The notes beneath the pieces are model-generated. The model saw nothing but the letters and a program-made list of their open reading frames with translations, had not been told where the DNA came from and did not search any database. This document shows, piece after piece, positions 47,462-52,878 of a stretch of 57,543 nucleotides of DNA (positions within the stretch are counted from its first letter, which is position 1; every line of letters starts with the position of its first letter). The stretch lies in IMG/VR virus record IMGVR_UViG_3300021343_000001, positions 1 through 57,543 of that record. One strand, given 5' to 3'. Both the position numbers and the translations under genes were made by a program. Source of the DNA: a virus.

Positions 47462-47921
47462 AACCTTCTGCGAACTCGATGATCCACGGGCCTTCCTCGA
47501 AATCACCGAGCGACGCGAGCTTGCCGAGCACCCACCCGAGCGCGCTGCCTGAGAGCTGCTCGGGGTTTTTCACCTTGCCCTTCTCACACAACTTCACGAG
47601 AAACTTCTCCTTGACCTTGCCATCGACGTGCTTGAGCAGCTCGCGTTCAACCTCTGCGAGCGTAGCCTCTTCGGGTCCAGGCGCGGGCTTGCTCGGCTTC
47701 TGCCTCGTCTTCTCACGCCTCGGTGGTCGCTGAATCGAGTCTTGCTCGGGGTCATCGCCCATCGGCAACATGAAAGCCTTCAGGAGCGCCGTGCGCAGCG
47801 CGCTCGTGGTTGCCTTGGCGACTGCCTTGTCTCCTCGGTCCTGCCCCTGCCCAACCCACGAAAAGGAGCGTTCCTCGCCAGTCACACCGTCGATGAAGGT
47901 GACGCACATCTCGAGTGTCAC
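47460..47921 (-). CDS. erf: ERF-family single-strand annealing protein, C-terminal part
   Basis: 153 residues from GTG 47921, which overlaps the stop of the N-terminal part. CVTFIDGVTGEERSFSWVGQ, then GQDRGDKAVAKATTSALRTA and LLKAFMLPMGDD are the conserved C-terminal core of the ERF domain; a Lys/Pro linker and a helical tail follow. Alone it lacks the first 80 residues of the fold. The frame would be continuous with the upstream part if one 8-bp unit at 47915-47938 were lost. Confidence 0.75.
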   Translation of the reverse strand: MTLEMCVTFIDGVTGEERSFSWVGQGQDRGDKAVAKATTSALRTALLKAFMLPMGDDPEQDSIQRPPRREKTRQKPSKPAPGPEEATLAEVERELLKHVDGKVKEKFLVKLCEKGKVKNPEQLSGSALGWVLGKLASLGDFEEGPWIIEFAEG

Positions 47922-47938
47922 CGTGTCACCGTGTCACC
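47915..47938. repeat. Three tandem copies of an 8-bp unit that split the ERF gene
   Basis: GTGTCACC (GGTGACAC in the gene strand) occurs three times: 47915-47922, 47923-47930, 47931-47938. Three copies give KGDTVTR then stop; two copies would read KGDTVTLEMCV, the expected ERF sequence. The arrangement is that of a slippage-prone repeat. Confidence 0.85.
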
Positions 47939-48154
47939 TTTGGCTTCGTGCTGCGTCACACTCGGCAACATGATCACCTGCCTCGACGCGAGCGGTGCGC
48001 GAATGGCATCGAACACCGCATCGATGCTCGCATACTTCATGCGGATGTGATCGACGCTCTTGTCTGTCGCGACTTTCTCCACCTCGAGCATGACCTCTGC
48101 GATCATGCGTGCGAGGCGGCGTGTGGGTTGCTCTTGCTTTGCTTCTTCTGTCAT
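47918..48154 (-). CDS. erf: ERF-family single-strand annealing protein, N-terminal part
   Basis: 78 residues from ATG 48154. TRRLARMIAEVMLEVEKVA and IRMKYASIDAVFDAIRAPLA, then SRQVIMLPSVTQHEAKGDTV are the N-terminal half of the ERF fold, including the KYA-x-(4)-V-x-D-A-(I/V)-R motif. The TGA at 47918-47920 lies inside the third 8-bp repeat. Either the gene is switched off in this sequence, or the overlap GTGA lets a separate C-terminal chain be made. Confidence 0.75.
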   Translation of the reverse strand: MTEEAKQEQPTRRLARMIAEVMLEVEKVATDKSVDHIRMKYASIDAVFDAIRAPLASRQVIMLPSVTQHEAKGDTVTR

Positions 48155-48459
48155 TCTCCAACTCCATCTCTAAGGATCAGCACCTCTCGCGGTGCGTCGA
48201 AATGCATCGAGGACACTGCGCCCTCGCTCCTGTACGTGATCCGCGCGCTCACATGCGCGACGTGCTCACCGAGCCTGATCGCCATGTGCGGCGACTGCCT
48301 CGACTCGGTGACAGCGCGAACCGCCCCGCTCTCGTCGAGTGCCGCGAATCTCATTCGGTTGCGGCGCGCGTTCACCTCGATCATCTCGACGCGCACGCTC
48401 TCGCCATCACACGAGAGAGTCACGCCCTCTCCCTGGCTCACTGTCAGTTTCAATCCCAT
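48151..48459 (-). CDS. CsrA-like translational regulator with two CsrA-like segments (102 aa)
   Basis: ATG 48459 overlaps the stop of the upstream gene. Residues about 1-48 (MGLKLTVSQGEGVTLS, then GESVRVEMIEVNARRNRMRF) follow the strand order of CsrA (LxLTRxxGExIxIGDxIxVxVLxVxGxxVRIG). Residues about 62-100 (MAIRLGEHVAHVSARITYRS, then HFDAPREVLILRDGV) repeat it and end like CsrA's NAPKEVxVHRxEI. CsrA is normally a 60-residue dimer; here the two halves would be fused. It binds GGA in RNA hairpins, and four leaders in this genome present exactly that. The family call is by eye. Confidence 0.45.
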   Translation of the reverse strand: MGLKLTVSQGEGVTLSCDGESVRVEMIEVNARRNRMRFAALDESGAVRAVTESRQSPHMAIRLGEHVAHVSARITYRSEGAVSSMHFDAPREVLILRDGVGE

Positions 48460-49097
48460 CACTTCACCTTCTTGCGCCAGACGCGCTTGCCTGCCCTGAA
48501 CGCGAACCCTCGACATCGATCCTCATCGTCGACGAGATGCACGCCATGTGGTTTCTCGAACTCGCCAGCAAACTCGACACCTTCGACCGTCCAGCGCTTG
48601 CGCTCGTGCAACACAATGTCGCCTCGCATGAGGTCTGCGACCGGGACGTGATCGACGCACGTCGCGTTCAAGCAGAAGGCGTCACGTCGATACATCGACC
48701 CGCACTCATGGCAGGTGTCATGCGTCGGCGCTTGCTCGGGGATGTCGTCGAACTCGAACGGTCGGCGCGCGTCGAGCGAGACGACGTTGCGCTCTTGCTC
48801 TGCGCGATCCCTCGCCTCCTCCCTGATGTCTGCGGGCAGCCTCGCGAGGATCTGTTGCCACGCTTGCGCGATCTCCTCGTCCGTCGCGAGCTTGGGCAGG
48901 TCGTGCCCCGCCTCGCTCAAGATCGACTTGAACGCGGTCACGTCCATGCAGTCGCCCACGAAGATCTGCGGGATGTCTGCACACATCTTCTCGAGCACCT
49001 CGAGTGAGGTGTGCGCGCTGTAATGCCTGGTGATGGTGAGGATGGTTGGTGTGATAGGGTCGGGATATGCGATCCCTTCGTGCATGTACTTCTTCAT
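48459..49097 (-). CDS. Hypothetical protein with C-terminal zinc-finger-like region (212 aa)
   Basis: ATG 49097 carries the 16-base SD hairpin leader. Helical N-terminal two-thirds (VLEKMCADIPQIFVGDCMDV and AQAWQQILARLPADIREEAR), then CHECGSMYRRDAFCLNATC, a likely zinc site, and a strand-rich end. It heads the operon containing the CsrA-like and ERF genes. Confidence 0.75.
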   Translation of the reverse strand: MKKYMHEGIAYPDPITPTILTITRHYSAHTSLEVLEKMCADIPQIFVGDCMDVTAFKSILSEAGHDLPKLATDEEIAQAWQQILARLPADIREEARDRAEQERNVVSLDARRPFEFDDIPEQAPTHDTCHECGSMYRRDAFCLNATCVDHVPVADLMRGDIVLHERKRWTVEGVEFAGEFEKPHGVHLVDDEDRCRGFAFRAGKRVWRKKVK

Positions 49098-49099
49098 TG

Positions 49100-49115
49100 T
49101 CTCGCTCCTTCGAGT
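49100..49115 (-). promoter_or_regulatory. CsrA/RsmE-type SD hairpin leader, copy 3
   Basis: Same 16 bases as the other three copies, ending two bases before ATG 49097. This copy heads the operon that encodes the CsrA-like protein, so the circuit could be autoregulatory. Confidence 0.65.
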
Positions 49116-49137
49116 TGTTGTTTCGTGCCTGCACCTC

Positions 49138-49168
49138 GAAAGCCCGCCGAGCTTGCTCCGGGCGGGCT
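49138..49168 (-). terminator. Rho-independent terminator of the leftward 88-aa gene
   Basis: Leftward RNA: AGCCCGCC (49168-49161) pairs with GGCGGGCT (49148-49141) with more inner pairing, then CTTTCGAGG. It resembles the terminator at 21957-21987 in stem, loop and flanks (GCACCTCxAAAGCCCGCC), so the two loci share ancestry here. Confidence 0.7.
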
Positions 49169-49186
49169 GGTGTGAGTGAGGGTGCG

Positions 49187-49453
49187 TTAGCCTTCCTGAT
49201 TCGCTTCCTCTTCGAGTTGCTCCTTCGCGAGCCTGAAGCCTTGCTCGATGTCCCACTCGTCTGCGAAGTCTGGAGCCTCCCACTCTTCGATGCCCGCCAT
49301 GATGGTGGCGGCGTCCGTGGTGTCAATCTCGCTCATGTACTCGAGCGCCTCAGTAGCATCGTTGCTCCCGCAGGCCGTGAAGTAGTCATAAAAGAACGCC
49401 TCCATGGCGCGTGCTGCGGTGGGGTAGAGGATTCCGGCGTGTTGGCAGTTCAT
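49187..49453 (-). CDS. Hypothetical acidic protein (88 aa)
   Basis: ATG 49453 behind the 16-base SD hairpin leader and a TTGACG-N17-TAAAGA promoter. Acidic and aromatic-rich (AFFYDYFTACGSNDATEALE). Followed by its own terminator. Together with the 99-residue gene at 22011 it is the best candidate for a regulated early effector; function unknown. Confidence 0.75.
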   Translation of the reverse strand: MNCQHAGILYPTAARAMEAFFYDYFTACGSNDATEALEYMSEIDTTDAATIMAGIEEWEAPDFADEWDIEQGFRLAKEQLEEEANQEG

Positions 49454-49454
49454 A

Positions 49455-49470
49455 TCTCGCTCCTTCGAGT
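49455..49470 (-). promoter_or_regulatory. CsrA/RsmE-type SD hairpin leader, copy 4
   Basis: CTCG-AAGGAG-CGAG with the Shine-Dalgarno in the hexaloop, one base before ATG 49453. Confidence 0.65.
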
Positions 49471-49502
49471 GGTGACGCTCATGCGTCGTTGATGTGCTTC
49501 AA

Positions 49503-49531
49503 TCTTTAACCACCCTTTCACCACACGTCAA
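49503..49531 (-). promoter_or_regulatory. Leftward sigma70-like promoter for the 88-aa gene
   Basis: TTGACG (49531-49526), 17 bases, TAAAGA (49508-49503) on the minus strand; predicted start near 49496 and a leader of about 43 bases, matching the geometry at 22363-22391. Confidence 0.6.
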
Positions 49532-49540
49532 TATAAAAAA
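49526..49540. promoter_or_regulatory. Shared AT-rich operator-like 15-mer, copy 2
   Basis: CGTCAATATAAAAAA, identical to 22386-22400. Here it is followed by an inverted A/T run (ATAAAAAAAC ... GTTTTTTAT, 49532-49561), so the two divergent promoters lie on either side of an imperfect dyad. Confidence 0.5.
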
Positions 49541-49547
49541 ACACGAC

Positions 49548-49576
49548 TTGACGTTTTTTATCATCGCGCTCATAGT
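49548..49576 (+). promoter_or_regulatory. Rightward sigma70-like promoter for the XRE-like gene
   Basis: TTGACG (49548-49553), 17 bases, CATAGT (49571-49576, four of six). Divergent from the promoter at 49503-49531, with 17 bases between the two -35 boxes, so one bound protein could control both. Confidence 0.5.
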
Positions 49577-49604
49577 CATCTGGACTTCAACGAAAGGAGA
49601 GACC

Positions 49605-49928
49605 ATGGCGAAGCAAGACAAATCAGAACTGAGGCAGACCATCAGCGACGCGCTCGAGCGCGCGAGGCTCGAGGAGCTGCGTTGCAGCGCGAGGAGTTTC
49701 GATCGCGCGACCGGGATTCCGATCGGCACCGCCTACATGATCACCAAACGCGCGGGTAACATCACGCTCGACAACCTCCACGCCATCGCGCAGGCGTTCG
49801 GGCTCGAGCACGCGGGCATCCTGATCGACCGCGCGCTCGCAGGCGCACCGCTCGTCGAGAACGGCGCGCCGATCCACGACGCGCTCGTGCAAGAGCTTAT
49901 CGACCGCTACAGCAAGGATGAAGCATGA
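49605..49928 (+). CDS. XRE-like helix-turn-helix regulator
   Basis: 107 residues; ATG 49605 behind AAAGGAGAGACC. DRATGIPIGTAYMITKRAGN and ITLDNLHAIAQAFGLEHAG form an XRE-type HTH (residues about 34-75). It is divergently transcribed from the 88-residue gene across an AT-rich dyad, the standard position for an autoregulated repressor. No integrase accompanies it, so it need not be a lysogeny repressor. Confidence 0.7.
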   Translation: MAKQDKSELRQTISDALERARLEELRCSARSFDRATGIPIGTAYMITKRAGNITLDNLHAIAQAFGLEHAGILIDRALAGAPLVENGAPIHDALVQELIDRYSKDEA

Positions 49929-50125
49929 AACACTACACACTCGAACACCGCCGCGCGCCATACACTTGGATCGCCATCGCATCAGACGACAACCTCGAGG
50001 TGATCCTCGACTACGCGAAAGAGCACGGCGACCTCGACGACCTGCGCGTGATGAACATCCGCGCGAAACGACTGACACCCGTGCGCGAGCTGATCGCGCG
50101 CAGCACACGCAAGGAGAAACCATGA
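49925..50125 (+). CDS. Hypothetical protein (66 aa)
   Basis: ATG 49925 overlaps the regulator's stop. Starts MKHYTLEHRRAPYTWIAIAS, ending in a basic tail. Coupled between the regulator and the methyltransferase; unknown. Confidence 0.65.
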   Translation: MKHYTLEHRRAPYTWIAIASDDNLEVILDYAKEHGDLDDLRVMNIRAKRLTPVRELIARSTRKEKP

Positions 50126-51078
50126 CTCAGTTAACCGCGCCCTTCGTTTATTTCGGCGGGAAGCGCCTCATCGCCCCGGTGGTGTGGGAGAGGCTTGGCA
50201 ATGTCAACAACTACATCGAACCTTTCGCGGGCAGCGCAGCGGTGTTGCTCGCGAGACCTCACACCTTGCGCCCCTACCAAATGGAACTGTTGAATGATCT
50301 CGACGGTGAGATCTGCAATTTCTGGCGCAGCATCAAGACTGATCCCGAGGGTGTGATCGATGGAGCCGATCACATCTGCTCGGAACTCGACATGCACGCC
50401 AGATCGCACCGCATTGCGGACACGCGCGAGGAGATCGTTGAACGCCTGCGCATGGATATGGACTTTTGCGACCCCGTGCGCGCAGGGTGGTGGCTCTATG
50501 GCGTGTGCCTCGCGATCGGCTCTGACTTCGAGAACGCTCGCCATTCATTGCCCAGCTATGGCAATAAGGGGCGTGGCATTCATCGTCACACGCCAGATGC
50601 GCGCTATTCTCGCGACACCATCGCGCACCACCTGCAAGGTGTGATCGATCGTATGCGCGCGGTGCGCATCGCGTGTGGATCGTGGGAGCGGGTGCTGACT
50701 GATTCGTTGATGTTTCCTTGCGCAACGTACAAAAGCCACAGACCTCCATGCGGCGTGTTCCTCGATCCCCCATACCTCGAAGGAAATCAGCAATATGCGG
50801 CAGGCGGCACGGGCACCTCGCTCGCTCATGACGTGCTCGAATGGTGCATCGAGCGCGGCGATACCCCGCAAATCCGCATCGCCTTGTGTGGCTACACAGG
50901 ACACTATGACGCGCTCGCAGAGCATGGCTGGGAGTGTATCAACTGGAAAGCGAACGGTGGGTACGCGAGCACCGCAAACCGCAAGGGCAGCAACGCCACA
51001 GCATACGAAAACAGCAAACGTGAGGTGATCTGGTTCTCACCTCACTGCCTTGGCAAAGCGCAGACCACACTTTTCTAG
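50122..51078 (+). CDS. DNA adenine N6-methyltransferase (D12/Dam type)
   Basis: 318 residues; ATG 50122 behind AAGGAG. Motif X-like PFVYFGGKR, motif I YIEPFAGSAAVLLARP, LLNDLDGEICNFWRSIK, and motif IV FLDPPYLEGNQQY identify a class D12 enzyme that transfers methyl from SAM to adenine. Target sequence unknown (GATC would be usual). It may protect phage DNA from restriction or mark it for regulation. No restriction partner lies nearby. Confidence 0.88.
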   Translation: MTQLTAPFVYFGGKRLIAPVVWERLGNVNNYIEPFAGSAAVLLARPHTLRPYQMELLNDLDGEICNFWRSIKTDPEGVIDGADHICSELDMHARSHRIADTREEIVERLRMDMDFCDPVRAGWWLYGVCLAIGSDFENARHSLPSYGNKGRGIHRHTPDARYSRDTIAHHLQGVIDRMRAVRIACGSWERVLTDSLMFPCATYKSHRPPCGVFLDPPYLEGNQQYAAGGTGTSLAHDVLEWCIERGDTPQIRIALCGYTGHYDALAEHGWECINWKANGGYASTANRKGSNATAYENSKREVIWFSPHCLGKAQTTLF

Positions 51079-51088
51079 GAGAGGATAG

Positions 51089-51154
51089 ATGGTCGCCTGG
51101 TTCAACCGCATCGCGAGGCGCAAGATCCTCGCTCAACCCGGCTCGCTTCTTTGA
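51089..51154 (+). CDS. Micro-protein or leader peptide (21 aa)
   Basis: AGGAGAGGATAG precedes ATG 51089; the frame encodes MVAWFNRIARRKILAQPGSL plus one Leu and stops at 51154, ten bases before the next ATG and overlapping that gene's ribosome site. Amphipathic and basic. It could couple translation of the next gene or act as a small effector. Confidence 0.45.
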   Translation: MVAWFNRIARRKILAQPGSLL

Positions 51155-51163
51155 GGAGATAAC

Positions 51164-51616
51164 ATGGCAATCACACTTGGATTCGATCGCGTGCTCGCGC
51201 TCCCTGACGACAGGTTCGCGAGAGGCTGGCAGCGCGAATGCGCGCGCACACGATGCGGCAACGCGATCATCAACGGCATCAACGATCAGGACTTCCCCGA
51301 CGAGGAGATAAACGAATGGTGGTCGAATGTGTTCTTTGACCTCGCGATGTATGTTCGTCGCGTGCCTGAAACCTGCGATCCCTTCTACAGCAAGTCAGGG
51401 CTCACGACGCCGGTCAACGTCGTGGCGTGCTCGACGCTCACACTCGCGCAGCCTCCAGACGCGCTCGTGCGCCGCACGCTGACATTGTTCAATCTCGGGC
51501 GCGCGCTGCGTAACCTGACCTCGGACGATCGAACGGACTGGCTCTTTGCGACCGAGCACGGCAACGCCGTCGATGTCGTGCAACATGCTTTCAAACAACT
51601 GCCCGACAGGAGATAA
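51164..51616 (+). CDS. Hypothetical protein (150 aa)
   Basis: Behind GAGGAGATAAC. Helical with RGWQRECARTRCGNAIINGI and LTLFNLGRALRNLTSDDRTD. Not recognised. Confidence 0.7.
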   Translation: MAITLGFDRVLALPDDRFARGWQRECARTRCGNAIINGINDQDFPDEEINEWWSNVFFDLAMYVRRVPETCDPFYSKSGLTTPVNVVACSTLTLAQPPDALVRRTLTLFNLGRALRNLTSDDRTDWLFATEHGNAVDVVQHAFKQLPDRR

Positions 51617-51617
51617 C

Positions 51618-51941
51618 ATGAAGGAACTCGACATCATCATCAGCAACCTCACAAACCAGGGCTACTCCTGTTGCATGGTCAGCGACGGCAAAGGGTACGA
51701 GGAAAACCAGCGACGACACAGGATGCGCTTGAATGGTTCGCGAGGGCCGATCTACTCGATCGACCACGGCGGCGCGCGTTATCCAACCTTCTACATCAGC
51801 GCTCGTGATGCCGCATTCGCGCTCGGCTCGTTTGGCGTTTATGCCAAACGCATCTCATGGAGCAACGTCGAGAGCGTCGTCGCGGAGGCGTTCGACGAGA
51901 AGGCAGCTCGCCGTCGCGCCATCGGAACCGCATTGCGCTGA
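51618..51941 (+). CDS. Hypothetical protein (107 aa)
   Basis: ATG 51618 behind AGGAGATAAC. LDIIISNLTNQGYSCCMVSD and FALGSFGVYAKRISWSNVES give an alpha/beta pattern. Last rightward gene before the hairpin at 51950 and the leftward tRNA. Confidence 0.7.
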   Translation: MKELDIIISNLTNQGYSCCMVSDGKGYEENQRRHRMRLNGSRGPIYSIDHGGARYPTFYISARDAAFALGSFGVYAKRISWSNVESVVAEAFDEKAARRRAIGTALR

Positions 51942-51949
51942 AACAACAA

Positions 51950-51976
51950 GAGCCCGATGCGTTGCGCATCGGGCTC
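51950..51976 (-). terminator. Hairpin terminator between the rightward gene and tRNA-Ala
   Basis: GAGCCCGATGCG (51950-51961) and CGCATCGGGCTC (51965-51976) form a perfect 12-bp stem with loop TTG. On the minus strand it is followed by TTGTTGTTTC, so it terminates the tRNA transcript; it may also stop rightward transcription less efficiently. Confidence 0.75.
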
Positions 51977-51978
51977 CA

Positions 51979-52051
51979 TGGAGAATCGGGGACTCGAACC
52001 CCGGACCTACGCAGTGCGAGTGCGTCGCTCTCCCATCTGAGCTAATCCCCC
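51979..52051 (-). tRNA. tRNA-Ala(CGC)
   Basis: 73 nt on the minus strand. Acceptor GGGGGAT/ATTCTCC (all seven paired, two as G-U), D arm GCTC-AGATGGGA-GAGC, anticodon arm ACGCA-CTCGCAC-TGCGT with anticodon CGC, variable AGGTC, T arm CGGGG-TTCGAGT-CCCCG, discriminator A. It contains G3-U70, the identity element of alanine tRNAs. CCA is not encoded. It reads GCG, a codon used heavily in this genome. Confidence 0.93.
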
Positions 52052-52153
52052 TCACCCCTTGCCTACGGCGGCTTTGACTCCAACCGTCACCCGCGCCTTT
52101 CTTCGTGTTACAGCACGAGCACGGGTGTGGAAACACAAGGGGCTGCGCTGCCA

Positions 52154-52206
52154 GGATCGGTGGGTTGGGTTATGAGCCCGTCACCGGCTCCAGGCAGCCA
52201 CGATCC
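52154..52206 (-). pseudogene. tRNA-fMet-like relic
   Basis: Leftward RNA GGATCG ... CGATCC (outer 6 bp) encloses GGCT-GCCTGG-AGCC (D-arm-like) and GACGGG-CTCATAA-CCC (anticodon CAT), strikingly like GCCTGGTAGC...GTCGGGCTCATAACCC of bacterial initiator tRNAs. There is no T arm and the anticodon stem has only three good pairs, so it cannot be a normal tRNA. It lies just upstream of tRNA-Ala on the same strand, consistent with a decayed tRNA cluster or a tRNA-derived element. Confidence 0.35.
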
Positions 52207-52231
52207 AGCGTAAGCAGGAGGTCAACCCGCG

Positions 52232-52690
52232 TCAAGCGTCGGGTTGTTCCTCGACATGCTCGAAGGTGAACTCGTCGAGCGTCTTGCGAACGACAGCATC
52301 CTCGACAGACCCCATCGTCAAGACGGCGCGAAGGTGTGCCTTGAAACGACGCTCGAAGGTGCTCGAGTCGCACGCGAACGCGCCGCCAGTCATCGGCCAT
52401 GGGTATGCCTCGCCATCCTCGACAGCAAACAGCGTCGTAACGTAGGTGTCCTCGCCACCATCGAAGTTCTGCGCGACTTGAACGAAGCGCTTCTCGTCAA
52501 CCTGGTGCGATTCGACAACACCCATCGGAGTAAACTCACCATCGAACGCATCGCGGTTGATGTGCAGTTCTGCGCCACCTGCAAAGTCCGCCAGGTGGAT
52601 CACGTCACCGATCGACTTCACGAGCCACACGTCGCCATCGCGATGCTCGTATGCCATGCCTGGAATGGGTTGAATGCCTTGCTTGCTCAT
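52232..52690 (-). CDS. Hypothetical protein (152 aa)
   Basis: ATG 52690 behind AGGAGAGAGT; the longer frame ignores this site. A strand-rich N-terminal region (GMAYEHRDGDVWLVKSIGDV and IHLADFAGGAELHINRDAFD) looks like a small barrel; a C-terminal helical part follows (FERRFKAHLRAVLTMGSVED). Not recognised. Divergent from the replication operon. Confidence 0.75.
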   Translation of the reverse strand: MSKQGIQPIPGMAYEHRDGDVWLVKSIGDVIHLADFAGGAELHINRDAFDGEFTPMGVVESHQVDEKRFVQVAQNFDGGEDTYVTTLFAVEDGEAYPWPMTGGAFACDSSTFERRFKAHLRAVLTMGSVEDAVVRKTLDEFTFEHVEEQPDA

Positions 52691-52732
52691 ACTCTCTCCT
52701 CTTGTTATGGCGCTCGCCTCGAGCGCGCACCT

Positions 52733-52762
52733 ATCAAACCACAGCGCACCATCAACGGTCAA
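52733..52762 (-). promoter_or_regulatory. Leftward promoter for the 152-aa gene
   Basis: TTGACC (52762-52757), 18 bases, TTTGAT (52738-52733) on the minus strand. A GCGCTCG/CGAGCGC dyad (52710-52726) lies just downstream and may be an operator or leader hairpin. Confidence 0.4.
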
Positions 52763-52776
52763 TCCATTTCTCACGC

Positions 52777-52805
52777 TTGACTCGCCCGAACAATCGGCTT
52801 ACAAA
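52777..52805 (+). promoter_or_regulatory. Rightward promoter of the replication operon
   Basis: TTGACT (52777-52782), 17 bases, TACAAA (52800-52805, four of six). A start near 52811 would place the hairpin at 52810-52841 at the extreme 5' end of the mRNA. Confidence 0.5.
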
Positions 52806-52809
52806 CGAA

Positions 52810-52841
52810 GAGCCCCCGGTGCGTAGGAACACCGAGGGCTC
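52810..52841. terminator. 5'-end hairpin of the replication mRNA / leftward terminator
   Basis: GAGCCC (52810-52815) with GGGCTC (52836-52841) and CGGTG (52817-52821) with CACCG (52830-52834), one C-A mismatch between. Leftward it is followed by TTCGTTTGT and could terminate antisense transcription; rightward no U run follows, so there it would be a 5'-terminal stem-loop that could stabilise the mRNA. Confidence 0.55.
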
Positions 52842-52878
52842 ATAAATCATCACCCAACTAAACCCAGGAGGTGACGAC

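Noticed and set aside
46061-49492. Rightward open frames opposite the ERF/CsrA-like block
   Set aside because: They lack ribosome sites, and the ERF and zinc-finger motifs are on the minus strand.
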